Notes: generated from the sequence alone by a model not told the origin. DNA of 64,000 nucleotides from Streptomyces sp. NRRL S-37 (GCF_000721605.1 NZ_JOIZ01000005.1:747586-811585); one strand, 5' to 3'. Counted from the stretch's first letter, positions 15,420-23,606 are shown. Numbers and translations are program-made.

Positions 15420-16606
15420 GCGGCCTGATCAACTACGTGAGCTGCGGGGCGCTGTGGCTCGGCCTGCTGGTGCGGGCCCCCGACCTGGTGCGGCACCGGC
15501 ACGACCCGTACCTGCGGGCGATCTGCGCGGTGCTGGGCCTGGCGGGACTGTGCTTCTTCCTGGGGGCACCGCCGACGGTCGGCGCCGTCAACCGGATCGG
15601 CGACGTGCCGAACCTCGCGGCGCCGGTCACCTACGTGGTGATCACCGGGTACTGCGCCGCCTCCCAGCTCCTCGTCGTGCACTGGCGCGGCGGACCCCGG
15701 GTGCGCCGCACCGCCCGCCGCTGGCTGCTCGCCTACGCCGTCGTCGTCCTCGGCATCACGGTGACGTTCGCCCTCGGCGAGGCGCCCGTGGAACGCCGTA
15801 CCGACCTGGACACCTACTACGCGACGACGCCGTTCATCGCCCAGATGATCGTGCTCTACCTGGTCGCGCACCTCACCGCGGTGACCGTCACCACCGTGTC
15901 GGCGCTGCGCTGGGCACGCCGGGTACGGGGCGGACTGCGGGCGGGGCTGACGCTGCTCGGCACCGGTTCGCTGTGCGGGGCCGGATACAGCGCGGCCAAG
16001 CTGGTCGCGGTGGGCGCCCGCTGGTCCGGGCGGGACTGGTCGAAGCTCGCCACCACCGTCTCCCCGGCCGCCGCCGGGCTCGGCGCCCTGCTGACGGTCG
16101 TCGGGGTGCTGGTGCCGCTGGCGGCGCCCCGGATCACCGAGTGGCGGCGGGCACGGCGGACGTACGCCCGGCTGGAACCGCTGGAGCGGGCGCTGGACGA
16201 CCTCCTCACCCGCCGGACGCTGCGGCTGCCCCGGCCCAGGCTCGCCTCCCCCGCCACCCGGCTGATGTGGCGGCAGACCAGCGTCCACAACGCGCTGAGC
16301 CACCTGGACCCCTACTTCGACCGGGAGCTGTACGACCGGACCCGCGCCGGTGTGCTGGCGGCGACGGGGGAGACGGAGCGCGCGGAGGCCGCCGCGTGGG
16401 CGGCGGTGATCACCGCCGCGGTGCGCGACGAGGCGGACCCGGCACACCGGGTCCCGCCGTACGACGGCGACGACGGCGGCCGGTCCCCGGAACGGGTGCC
16501 GGACCCGGCCGCCCTGGTCCGGATCGCCGACGCGCTGGCCGGCGCGGCCCCGGCGCCGGCGGCCGGCGCGGTGCCGAGCGGTACGACCACGGCGGGGACC
16601 CCGTGA
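15416..16606 (+). CDS. Multi-pass membrane protein, MAB_1171c-like, copy 1
   Basis: The 396-residue protein starts at an ATG overlapping the upstream stop, with AGGAG adjacent. About seven hydrophobic segments span residues 1-245, and the C-terminal 150 residues are a soluble helical domain ending in an Ala/Pro-rich tail. Hallmarks shared with the next gene are NRIGDVPNLAAPVTY, VHWRGG, ERRTDLDTYYATTPF and SVHNALSHLDPYFD. These match the MAB_1171c-type putative transporter group, recognised from memory; no transport activity is established. Conserved charged motifs in loops (TDLDTYY) suggest a signalling or ligand-binding role rather than simple structure. It is translationally coupled to the HExxH protein. 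Confidence 0.8.
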   Translation: MSGLINYVSCGALWLGLLVRAPDLVRHRHDPYLRAICAVLGLAGLCFFLGAPPTVGAVNRIGDVPNLAAPVTYVVITGYCAASQLLVVHWRGGPRVRRTARRWLLAYAVVVLGITVTFALGEAPVERRTDLDTYYATTPFIAQMIVLYLVAHLTAVTVTTVSALRWARRVRGGLRAGLTLLGTGSLCGAGYSAAKLVAVGARWSGRDWSKLATTVSPAAAGLGALLTVVGVLVPLAAPRITEWRRARRTYARLEPLERALDDLLTRRTLRLPRPRLASPATRLMWRQTSVHNALSHLDPYFDRELYDRTRAGVLAATGETERAEAAAWAAVITAAVRDEADPAHRVPPYDGDDGGRSPERVPDPAALVRIADALAGAAPAPAAGAVPSGTTTAGTP

Positions 16607-16637
16607 ACCGCGCCCCGGACGCAAGGAGCCGGACGGT

Positions 16638-17837
16638 ATGAGTCTCGTCGTCTACCTGGCGGCCCTCGTGTTCGGGATGACGTCCGTGCTGCTGTTCCGC
16701 CGCCCCCGCACGGCGGCCCCGCGCAACCCGCTCACCCTGTCCACCTGCGCGGCGATCGTCCTGGGCGCCCTGGTCTTCGTGTGCGCCGCCCCGGCCACCC
16801 TGGCCTGCGTCAACTCCCTCACCGGTGTCCCCAACTTCGGGGCCCCGCTGACCTACGGCATGCTCTCCGCGTACAGCTGCGCGGTGCTGGTGCTGCTGAT
16901 CAACTGGCGGGGCGGGTCGCGGGAACGGGTGCGGCGCATGGTGCTGCGCAGCGTGGCCGCCTACGGGCTGCTGATCGCCGCCATCGTCGTCCTGTTCACG
17001 CTCGCCGAGGCGGACACCGAACGGCTGACCGACCTCGACACGTACTACGCCAACACCCCGTTCATGCGGGAGATGATCCTGCTCTACCTGGTCGGGCACA
17101 GCGCGGCGATGCTGGTGATGTGCGCCGTCTGCGTCAAGTGGGGGCGCGAGGTCGGCGGGCTGCTGCGGACCGGGCTGCGGCTGATCCTCGGAGGGGCGCT
17201 GCTGGACGTGGTGGGCTTCCAGCTCACCAAGTACACGGCCCTGGTGGCCCGTTGGACGGGCCACGAGCTGGACTTCCTGTCCACCACGGTCGCCCCGCCG
17301 ATGGCCTCGCTGGCCGCGCTGCTGTGCTCGGCCGGGTTCGTGCTGCCGAGACTGCTGCCGTCCGTCCTCGCCCAGTGGCGGGGGCTCGGCGACTACCGGC
17401 GGCTGGGCCCGCTGTGGTCGCTGGTGGGGCCGGTGCCGACCGCGCCCAAACCGCGGGCCGCCTGGTGGCAGCTGCCGCGGGCGCGGCTGCAGTGGCGTGA
17501 GGTGTCGATCCACGACGCGCTGCTCGCGCTGGCGCCGTACTTCGACCACCGGGTCCGCGAGCGGGTCCGGGACACCGCCCTGCGCGCGGGCCGCTCCCCC
17601 CACGAGGCCCGGCTGGCGGCGGAGGCGGCCATGCTCGCCGACGCGGCACGCCGGGCCGCCGCCCGCGAGGAACCCCCCGAGACCGCCGGAACGTACCGGC
17701 TGCACGCCACCGAGGTCTCCGGCACCGGCGGGCTGGTGGAACTGGCGCAGGCGCTGCACCGCCCACCCGACGCGCGCACGGCGCCGTCCTCCCCGACCGG
17801 AACCGTGACCGAACCCGAGGAGCCCCATGTCGCGTAG
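16638..17837 (+). CDS. Multi-pass membrane protein, MAB_1171c-like, copy 2
   Basis: This 399-residue protein is a paralogue of the preceding gene product: NSLTGVPNFGAPLTY, INWRGG, ERLTDLDTYYANTPF and SIHDALLALAPYFD align with copy 1 in the same order, and the membrane and soluble halves match. An adjacent duplication followed by divergence is the simplest explanation. It lies 31 bases after copy 1, and its last 11 bases overlap the start of the FAD oxidoreductase gene, so the cassette is one operon. Two related membrane proteins could form a heteromeric complex, but this is inference only. Confidence 0.8.
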   Translation: MSLVVYLAALVFGMTSVLLFRRPRTAAPRNPLTLSTCAAIVLGALVFVCAAPATLACVNSLTGVPNFGAPLTYGMLSAYSCAVLVLLINWRGGSRERVRRMVLRSVAAYGLLIAAIVVLFTLAEADTERLTDLDTYYANTPFMREMILLYLVGHSAAMLVMCAVCVKWGREVGGLLRTGLRLILGGALLDVVGFQLTKYTALVARWTGHELDFLSTTVAPPMASLAALLCSAGFVLPRLLPSVLAQWRGLGDYRRLGPLWSLVGPVPTAPKPRAAWWQLPRARLQWREVSIHDALLALAPYFDHRVRERVRDTALRAGRSPHEARLAAEAAMLADAARRAAAREEPPETAGTYRLHATEVSGTGGLVELAQALHRPPDARTAPSSPTGTVTEPEEPHVA

Positions 17838-19233
17838 AGCTGTCGTCATCGGTGCCGGCCTGGCCGGCATGCTGGCCGCGGCGGTGCTGTCCCGCGCCGG
17901 AGCGGACGAGGTGATCGTCCTGGACCGCGACGAACTGCCGGACGGCCCGGAGCACCGCAAGGGGCTGCCGCAGGGCCGGCACGCGCATCTGCTGATGGCG
18001 GGCGGCCTGGACGCCATGGAGGAGCTGCTGCCGGGCGCGGGGCTGCGCGGGCGGCTGCTCGCCGCCGGGGCGCACGAGATCCCGCTCAGCTCCGGGATGC
18101 TGGCGCTCACCCCCGAGGGCTGGCTGCGACGGTGGCGGCGCGAGGGCCCGGCGATGGTGACGTGCAGCCGGGCGCTGGTGGACTGGGTGGTGCGGGCGAC
18201 GGTACGGGAACGGGTGCCGGTGGAGATCCGCAGGGCGGCGGTGGTGGGCCTCACGGGCTCCGCGGGGCGGGTGCGCGGGGTGCGGATCGCGGCGCCCGGC
18301 GGGGACACGGACCTGGAGGCGGACCTGGTCGTCGACGCGAGCGGCCGCGGGACGCGGATCACCGGCTGGCTGGACGGGCTCGGGCTGACCGGCGTGGAGG
18401 AACGGGCGGTGGACTCCGGGCTGGTCAACGCGTCGCGCGTGTACCGGGTGCCGGACGGGGCGGAACGGTGGCCGCTGACGATCGTGCAGGCCAACCCGTA
18501 CGTGTCCCGGCCGGCCCGGAGCGCGATGGTGATGCCGATCGAGGGGGGCCGCTGGCTGGTGAGCTGCGGCGGCTCGCGCGGCGGCGAACCCCCGGCGGAC
18601 CCGGCGGGGTTCCTGCGCTACACCCTCGACCTGCCCGACCCCATCGTGGGCCGCCTGATCTCCGGCGCGGAGCCGCTCTCCGACGTGCACCTGAGCCGTT
18701 CGACCAGCAACGTACGGCGGTACCTGGAGCGGATGCCCCGGTGGCCGGAGGGCCTCGCGGTCCTCGGGGACGCGCTGGCCACGTTCAACCCGGCGTACGG
18801 GCACGGGATGTCGGTGGCGGCCTTCGGGGCGCGGGTGCTCGGGCGGGAGCTGGGGCGGGGCGGGGGGATCGGCGCGCCCGGACTGGGGCGGCGGGTGGTG
18901 CGGGGCGCGGCGCGGGCGGCGGACCCGGCGTGGGCGATGGCGGTGGGACAGGACGTGCTGTACCCGGACGTACGGGGCGGGACGCCGCCGGGTGTCGGCG
19001 AGCGGGTGATGACGGCGTACACGCGGCGGCTGGCGAAGGCGGCGACGGGCTCCTACGCGGCGGCTTCGGCGATGTGGGACGTCACCAGCCTGCGCACGCC
19101 ACCGGGCCGCATGTTCCGCCCCTCGGCGATACTGGCGGCCCTGGCCGGCTCCCCGCTGCCGCCATCGGTGGAGCCTCCGCTGACCACGGGCGAACGCGAG
19201 ATCCTGCGCGGGCTCGACCGCACGGGGGTGTGA
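17827..19233 (+). CDS. FAD-dependent oxidoreductase / monooxygenase-like protein
   Basis: The 468-residue protein has an N-terminal dinucleotide fold (RAVVIGAGLAGMLAAAVLSRAG), the family segment GRHAHLLMAGGLDAMEELLPG, DLVVDASGRGTRITGWL, and the FAD-binding GDALATFNPAYGHGMSVAA motif. It resembles the geranylgeranyl-reductase/halogenase branch of group A flavoproteins. It is probably cytoplasmic or membrane-associated; the substrate is unknown. It overlaps the preceding membrane protein gene by 11 bases, with GAGGAG upstream, and is the last gene of the cassette. A flavoprotein repeatedly linked with MAB_1171c-type proteins suggests redox modification of a small molecule or lipid. Confidence 0.85.
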   Translation: MSRRAVVIGAGLAGMLAAAVLSRAGADEVIVLDRDELPDGPEHRKGLPQGRHAHLLMAGGLDAMEELLPGAGLRGRLLAAGAHEIPLSSGMLALTPEGWLRRWRREGPAMVTCSRALVDWVVRATVRERVPVEIRRAAVVGLTGSAGRVRGVRIAAPGGDTDLEADLVVDASGRGTRITGWLDGLGLTGVEERAVDSGLVNASRVYRVPDGAERWPLTIVQANPYVSRPARSAMVMPIEGGRWLVSCGGSRGGEPPADPAGFLRYTLDLPDPIVGRLISGAEPLSDVHLSRSTSNVRRYLERMPRWPEGLAVLGDALATFNPAYGHGMSVAAFGARVLGRELGRGGGIGAPGLGRRVVRGAARAADPAWAMAVGQDVLYPDVRGGTPPGVGERVMTAYTRRLAKAATGSYAAASAMWDVTSLRTPPGRMFRPSAILAALAGSPLPPSVEPPLTTGEREILRGLDRTGV

Positions 19234-19244
19234 ACCGAGGGGGT

Positions 19245-19409
19245 TTTCGCCCCCGCCGCCCCTTCCCGTCCCATCCCGGGGGCGCTGCCCCCGAACCCCT
19301 GCTCCTCAAACGCCGGAGGGGCTCATTCCAGCCCCTCCGGGGGAGTTCGAGGAGCGGGGTCTGGGGCGGAGCCCCAGTTTCGGGACGGGAAGGGGCGGCG
19401 GGGGCGATC
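19245..19409. repeat. Head-to-head copies of a dispersed intergenic repeat forming a long hairpin
   Basis: Two arms of about 78 bases face each other around CATTCC. Each outer end is a CGCCCCCGCCGCCCCTTCCC tract and each inner end is a CGGAGGGGCT-type tract. The inner part CTCCTC...CCGGAGGGGCT pairs with AGCCCCTCCGG...GAGGAG. It sits between convergent genes and would act as a terminator. The same unit recurs in tandem at 42.5 kb. Confidence 0.7.
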
Positions 19410-19414
19410 CGAAG

Positions 19415-20269
19415 TCAGCCCGCGAACGCCGGCTGGGGCACCCCCTTGCCCGCGCCCGGTATCACCAGCAGGGAGCCCGCCAGGGGGTGCGGGGAGTCGA
19501 GGCCCACACGGGCCGTGGTGATGTAGAGGTCCGTCAGGTCGGGGCCGCCGAAGGCGCAGGCCGTGACGAGGGGGACGGGGAGCGGGATCACCCGGTCCAG
19601 GTCCCCGGAGGGGGTGTAGCGGCGGACCGCGCCACCGTCCCACAGGGCGACCCACACGCAGCCCTCGGCGTCCACGCACAGACCGTCGGGGGAGGCGGCG
19701 CCGTCCTCGATCGCGGCGAACGAACGGCGGTTCGTGATCCGGCCGTCCGCCTCGCCGACGTCGAAGACGTCGATCCGGCGGGTCGGCGAGTCGATGTAGT
19801 ACATCAGCCGCCCGTCCGGGCTCCAGCCGATGCCGTTGCTCACCGCCACGTCGTCAAGGAGGACGTCCACCGTGCCGTCGCCGGTGACGCGGGAGAGCGT
19901 GCCGCCGCAGGGCGCCTCGTCGTAGCGCATGGTGCCCGCCCACAGGCTGCCGTCGGGGGCGACGGCGGCGTCGTTGGCGCGGCGGCCGGGGACGGCCTCG
20001 CGGTGCAGCCAGCGGAAGGCGCCGTCGGGGTCGAGCAGGCCGATGCCGTCCCGCAGGTTGAGGACGAGTCCGCCGCCCGCGCGGGGCTTGACGGCGCCCA
20101 CGTGCTGGTCGGTGCGGCGGACCGTGCGCCGGCCGGTGGCGGGGTCGTAGGTGTGGACGCGGGAGCCGAGGATGTCGATCCACAGCAGGCGGCCGCCGGC
20201 CGGGTCCCAGGTGGGGCCCTCGCCGAGGGTCGCCTCCGCACGGACGGCGACGTCGTAGGTGTATGTCAT
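19415..20269 (-). CDS. SMP-30/gluconolactonase-family sugar lactonase
   Basis: The 284-residue six-bladed propeller protein has the SMP-30 metal-site residues: Glu in LGEGPTWDP, Asn in AVSNGIGWSPDG and Asp in ASPDGLCVD. Such enzymes hydrolyse sugar lactones (gluconolactone, arabinonolactone, galactonolactone) in the cytoplasm. Its start overlaps the iclR stop (ATGA), with AGGAG just upstream, so it is translationally coupled to the regulator. Because iclR shares its operator design with the arabinanase and importer promoters, L-arabinono-lactone is a reasonable substrate guess. No sugar dehydrogenase or dehydratase for an oxidative arabinose pathway is seen nearby, so this stays tentative. 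Confidence 0.88.
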   Translation of the reverse strand: MTYTYDVAVRAEATLGEGPTWDPAGGRLLWIDILGSRVHTYDPATGRRTVRRTDQHVGAVKPRAGGGLVLNLRDGIGLLDPDGAFRWLHREAVPGRRANDAAVAPDGSLWAGTMRYDEAPCGGTLSRVTGDGTVDVLLDDVAVSNGIGWSPDGRLMYYIDSPTRRIDVFDVGEADGRITNRRSFAAIEDGAASPDGLCVDAEGCVWVALWDGGAVRRYTPSGDLDRVIPLPVPLVTACAFGGPDLTDLYITTARVGLDSPHPLAGSLLVIPGAGKGVPQPAFAG

Positions 20270-21039
20270 GCCACGCTCCTGTAACCCAGCCGCTCGGACA
20301 GTTCGGCGGCGCCCTTCACGGCGAGCTGCTCCAGCTCGCCGAGCCGCTCGTCGCTCCAGCGGATCATCGGTACGGAGATGGACAGCGCGGCGACCACCTG
20401 CCCCGTACGGTCGCGCACCGGGGCGGCGACGCAGGAGACGTCCGGGTTGGACTCGCGGCTCTCCACGGCGACGCCCCGGGCGCGGATCTCCGCAAGGGTC
20501 TCGCGCAGGACGGCCACGTCGGTGATGCTGTTGGGGGTCATCGCGGGCAGCTCGGCGTCGTCGGGGACGCGCGCGGTGAGTTCGTGCTCGGGAAGGGAGG
20601 CCAGCAGCATCTTGCCGACGGAGGTGCAGTGGGCGGGCAGCCGGCGGCCGGCCGCCGACACCATCCGCACCGCGTGGGTGGAGTCCACCTTGGCGATGTA
20701 GATGACGTCGGTGTCCTCCAGGATCGCCACGTGCACCGTCTCGTCGCAGGTCTCGGCGACCGAGCGGGCGACCTGCTGGCCCTCGGCGGCGAGGTCGAGG
20801 TGCTCGGCGTAGCGGGCGCCGAGCTGGTACGGGCGTACGCCGAGCCGGTAGCGGCCGGGCTGGCCCGCCACCGGGACGATGTACTTCCGGGCGGCGAGCG
20901 TGGTCACCAGCTCATGGACGGTGGTGCGCGGCAGTTGGAGCCTGCGCACGATGTCGGGGGCGGAGAGCGTGCCGTCCCCGTCGAGGAAGAGCTCGAGAAT
21001 GTCGAGAGCCCGGGTCACGGCTGGTACGAGGCGTCCCAC
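20266..21039 (-). CDS. IclR-family transcriptional regulator, candidate arabinan-regulon repressor
   Basis: The 257-residue protein has an N-terminal winged HTH (VTRALDILELFL, LSAPDIVRRLQLPRTTVHELVTTL, YRLGVRPYQLG) and a C-terminal GAF-like effector domain (about 75-255, with DVIYIAKVDSTHAVRMVS, HCTSVGKMLLA and SCVAAPVRDRTGQVVAALSIS). The GTG start has AGGGAGG upstream. A site at 21080-21114 in its own promoter matches sites in the arabinanase and importer promoters, so autoregulation and control of arabinan use are inferred. It is the first gene of an operon with the lactonase. Confidence 0.92.
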   Translation of the reverse strand: MGRLVPAVTRALDILELFLDGDGTLSAPDIVRRLQLPRTTVHELVTTLAARKYIVPVAGQPGRYRLGVRPYQLGARYAEHLDLAAEGQQVARSVAETCDETVHVAILEDTDVIYIAKVDSTHAVRMVSAAGRRLPAHCTSVGKMLLASLPEHELTARVPDDAELPAMTPNSITDVAVLRETLAEIRARGVAVESRESNPDVSCVAAPVRDRTGQVVAALSISVPMIRWSDERLGELEQLAVKGAAELSERLGYRSVA

Positions 21040-21079
21040 GACCGGCCCCCTCCCTAATGTGTCTCAGGCGCCTGCGGTC

Positions 21080-21114
21080 GTTCGAGATTTCAACAGGCGA
21101 TCGGAATGGCGAAC
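21080..21114 (-). promoter_or_regulatory. Candidate IclR autoregulatory operator
   Basis: GTTCGAGATTTCAAC (21080-21094), GGCGATCG, AA and CGAAC at 21110-21114 reproduce the spacing of the arabinanase (5086) and importer (14661) sites. It lies 41 bases upstream of the iclR start and next to the predicted -10 box. Confidence 0.7.
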
Positions 21115-21118
21115 ACAC

Positions 21119-21148
21119 AGGCTAGCGATACCGGGCGACCCCGGGCAA
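21119..21148 (-). promoter_or_regulatory. Promoter of iclR and the lactonase gene
   Basis: Minus-strand TTGCCC (21148-21143) and TAGCCT (21124-21119) are 18 bases apart, immediately upstream of the candidate operator, in the same arrangement as the two arabinan promoters. Confidence 0.5.
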
Positions 21149-21186
21149 TGGGATGGCCACCCCCATCACCGTACGAAGATGGGCCC

Positions 21187-21783
21187 GTGCCCACCGGAAA
21201 ACAGTCCCCCTTCACCGCGCTCGACTTCCAGCTCGTGCTGCTGCGCCGCATGGCCGACCACAACCCCGGCCCGGTGGAGGACGCCCGGCGCCGGCTGGGC
21301 GTCTCCCTCGCGGACATGCGGGAGGCCAACAAGCGCTGGCAGGCGATGGTCCGCTCGCCCCGCTCCCGCCCGGCCCTCTCCCGCTACCGTTCCGTCCTCG
21401 GCGAGCCGGAGTCCCGCACCCCGCGCAGGATCGGCGACCTGGACTGCGAGGCGTGGCGGTGGCCGGTCCCGCTCTGGCCCGGCCTGCGCTTCGAGGTGCT
21501 GACGGCGGCGGCGGGCGGCGCGGTGTGGAACGAGTGGCTGGTCCGCGCGCCGGGCGCCGAACCGCCCGCCCTCCGCACGGTCGAAGACCTCACCCCCTGG
21601 TCCTGCACGGTCGACGAGGCCGCCCGCGCCTTCGCCCCCGCCCGCCCGCTGGAGGGCTCGGCCCCGACGCGGTGGGGGCTCGCCTTCACGGCCCCGGACG
21701 CGAGCGGCGTACGGCGCGAGGTGGTCGCCGAGTTCACGTGGGGGCTGCTGCAGCGTACGGAGGTCAGCGGACCGCGGCCTTGA
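21187..21783 (+). CDS. Conserved hypothetical protein
   Basis: I do not recognise this 198-residue protein. The GTG of PTGKQSPFTALDFQLVLL is preferred because upstream in-frame ATGs fall in or beside the iclR promoter region and lack ribosome sites; GAAGATGGG precedes this GTG. Residues about 10-60 are helical with an HTH-like look (LVLLRRMADHN, VEDARRRLGVSLADMREANKRW), and the remainder is a mixed alpha/beta segment rich in Trp (WRWPVPLWPG, WNEWLV, FTWGLL). No signal peptide or membrane segment is present. It is divergent from iclR and overlaps the ATP-grasp gene tail to tail by 20 bases, so its neighbours do not point to a function. Confidence 0.6.
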   Translation: MPTGKQSPFTALDFQLVLLRRMADHNPGPVEDARRRLGVSLADMREANKRWQAMVRSPRSRPALSRYRSVLGEPESRTPRRIGDLDCEAWRWPVPLWPGLRFEVLTAAAGGAVWNEWLVRAPGAEPPALRTVEDLTPWSCTVDEAARAFAPARPLEGSAPTRWGLAFTAPDASGVRREVVAEFTWGLLQRTEVSGPRP

Positions 21784-22636
21784 GGATCTCCTCCACGACG
21801 TAGCGCTCCGACTCCGGGTGCAGCCACAGGAACAGGTTCGGTTCGACCAGTTCCAGCTCCATCACGCGGGGCCGGCCGTCGTCCCCGTCCACGAGGTCGA
21901 CGCGCGCGTACAGCAGCTCGGGCCGGCCCGGTACGGAGGCCATCGCCTTTCTGGCGATGGCGGTTTCCTCGAGGGTCGGGGTCCAGTCGGTCAGTCCGGG
22001 GTGGGCCGTCTTGCGCTGGTCGTAGGGCGTACCGGAGGCGAGGACGGGCCCCTTGCGGCTCACGTGCAGCAGGTTCCCGCCGAAGAACTGCAGCGCCCGC
22101 TCGCCGGACGTCTCGATGCCCCGCAGGTACGGCTGCACCATCGCGGTGAACCCCTCGGCGTGCATGCGCCGCAGGTGCCGTACGGCGGTGTCGTGCTCGT
22201 CGGGGGTGTAGCGGGCGGCGAACCGGGCGCCGGCGCCGGAGGTGGGCTTGACGACGTACTCGTGGTCGTCGGGGAGGTCGAGCGGGTCGCCCGCCGCGAT
22301 GTACCGGGTGTCCACCACCGGCACCCCGGCGGCAGCAAGCTCCCCCAGGTACCGCTTGTCGCTGTTCCAGCGCACCACGTCCGCCGGATTGGCCAGCCGG
22401 GTGAGCATGCCGCACCGCTCGGCCCACGCGGTGAACTCCGCCGACCGCCAGCTGTAGTCCCAGGTGGAGCGGATCACGACGAGGTCGAAGCCGGCCCAGT
22501 CGACGGCGGCGTCGTCCCACACCTCGGCGGACGCCTCGGCCCCCGCCTCCCCCAGCGCCCGCACCAGCCCCGGCAGATCCCGATCCTCGGAGATGTCGGG
22601 TCCGGGCCGGCAGGTCACGAGCGCGATACGGGGCAC
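21764..22636 (-). CDS. ATP-grasp (RimK/glutathione synthetase-like) protein
   Basis: The 290-residue protein starts at a GTG (PRIALVTC) with AGGGA upstream; a more distal ATG would add 16 residues without a ribosome site. ATP-grasp features are visible: an N-terminal Rossmann-like preATP domain (ALVTCRPGPDISEDRDLPGLVRAL, FDLVVIRSTWDYSWR), the nucleotide-binding EYVVKPTSGAGARF, and the metal-binding C-terminus (YARVDLVDGDDGRPRVMELELVEPNLFLW). Such enzymes ligate a carboxylate to an amine or thiol using ATP. The gene stands alone between an unknown protein and the malonate regulator, so the substrates are unknown. It lacks any peptide-precursor neighbour that would mark a graspetide cluster. 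Confidence 0.8.
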   Translation of the reverse strand: MPRIALVTCRPGPDISEDRDLPGLVRALGEAGAEASAEVWDDAAVDWAGFDLVVIRSTWDYSWRSAEFTAWAERCGMLTRLANPADVVRWNSDKRYLGELAAAGVPVVDTRYIAAGDPLDLPDDHEYVVKPTSGAGARFAARYTPDEHDTAVRHLRRMHAEGFTAMVQPYLRGIETSGERALQFFGGNLLHVSRKGPVLASGTPYDQRKTAHPGLTDWTPTLEETAIARKAMASVPGRPELLYARVDLVDGDDGRPRVMELELVEPNLFLWLHPESERYVVEEILKAAVR

Positions 22637-22738
22637 GACGGTTCCCTCCACGTACGAACAGTTGATCGACGGGCAGGGTAACAACCGCGCCGGGGCCGCG
22701 ACAGGCCGTTCGCCGGCCAGGAAGCGGTCAGGAGGCGG

Positions 22739-23446
22739 TCAGCGGTCCGCCTCCGGGTCCCAGTCCAGGAGGCGGACCTTGGCGACCGTGCGGACGTGGC
22801 GGCGCATGGCGGCGGCGGCCTGCCGGGGCCGGCCCTCGGCGATCGCGTCGAGGATGGCCTGATGCTGGGCCAGGGAGCGGTGGGGGCGGCCGGGCTGGCG
22901 CAGCGACTCCGTGCGGCTCTCGGCGATCTGCTCGGCGATGGAGCGCATGAACTCCGCGAGCAGACCGCTGTGGGCGGCCGCCGTCACCGCCGCGTGGAAG
23001 AGGCGGTCGCCCTCCACTCCCCCGCCGCCCGCCTCGATCTCCTCGGCCATGTGGGCGAGCGCCGACCGCATCGCGGCGAGGTCGTCGTCCGTGCGGCGTT
23101 CGGCGGCCAGTTCGGCGAGCTTCGTCTCCAGCGCCTCCCGGGCCTCCAGGACGTCGGGCAGGCGCCGGCGGCGTTCCACCATCCGCTCGACCGGCTCGAC
23201 GTCGAGGCTGTCCCGTACGAGATAGGTGCCGCCGCCATGGCGGGCCTCCACCAGGCCCTGGACCTCCAGGACCACGATCGCCTGCTTCACCGAGGCACGG
23301 CTGACACCGAGCCGCTGGGCCAGGTCCCGTTCGGGCGGGAGGCGGTCGCCGGCGCGCAGGCCGCCCTCGGTGACGTACTGGCGCAACCGGTCCAGCACCT
23401 GCTCGTACAGGCGCTGCTTCGTCATGGGGCGCAGGGCGTCGGTCAC
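22739..23446 (-). CDS. GntR-family (FadR/FCD) regulator of malonate genes
   Basis: The 235-residue protein has a GntR winged HTH (LYEQVLDRLRQYVTEGGLRAGDRLPPERDLAQRLGVSRASVKQAI) and an FCD helical effector domain (about 90-225) with conserved Asp and His residues (GDRLFHAAVTAAA, LAQHQAILDAI). The GTG start follows GAGAGGGGGA. It is divergent from a MatC-type permease, malonyl-CoA synthetase and carboxyltransferase operon, which suggests control of malonate use, as in MatR systems. Two similar palindromes in the 180-base intergenic region (23500 and 23590) are candidate operators placed to control both directions. Confidence 0.88.
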   Translation of the reverse strand: MTDALRPMTKQRLYEQVLDRLRQYVTEGGLRAGDRLPPERDLAQRLGVSRASVKQAIVVLEVQGLVEARHGGGTYLVRDSLDVEPVERMVERRRRLPDVLEAREALETKLAELAAERRTDDDLAAMRSALAHMAEEIEAGGGGVEGDRLFHAAVTAAAHSGLLAEFMRSIAEQIAESRTESLRQPGRPHRSLAQHQAILDAIAEGRPRQAAAAMRRHVRTVAKVRLLDWDPEADR

Positions 23447-23499
23447 GGAAGTCCCCCTCTCGTCGGGAGACTAGCACCGGGGCCCGCACAGTGGACGAG

Positions 23500-23510
23500 T
23501 GGCTGAGCCA
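23500..23510. promoter_or_regulatory. Candidate GntR operator, site 1
   Basis: TGGCTGAGCCA is a perfect 11-bp palindrome (TGGCT, G, AGCCA) inside GAGTGGCTGAGCCAATTC. It shares AGTGGYTNAGCCA with site 2, 93 bases away. It lies 54 bases upstream of the gntR start, in reach of that promoter. Confidence 0.55.
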
Positions 23511-23589
23511 ATTCCTGCGCGACCCCTTGACGGCTCCCGCACCGGGGCCCACGCTGTCCGACCAAACGGACCACGCCACTCCAGCGGTC

Positions 23590-23606
23590 AAGTGGTTCAG
23601 CCACTT
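23590..23606. promoter_or_regulatory. Candidate GntR operator, site 2, near the matC start
   Basis: AAGTGGTTCAGCCACTT has perfect 6-bp arms (AAGTGG and CCACTT) around five bases, and the core TGGTTCAGCCA matches site 1 apart from two positions. It lies 20 bases upstream of the matC start, where a bound repressor would block expression of the malonate operon. Confidence 0.6.

Noticed and set aside
19234..19414. Inverted repeat considered as an insertion sequence end pair
   Set aside because: There is no transposase or space for one and the unit recurs elsewhere between convergent genes, so an intergenic repeat fits better.
21764..22636. ATP-grasp gene as part of a ribosomal peptide (graspetide) cluster
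   Set aside because: No short precursor peptide gene or transporter lies next to it, and neighbours belong to other systems.
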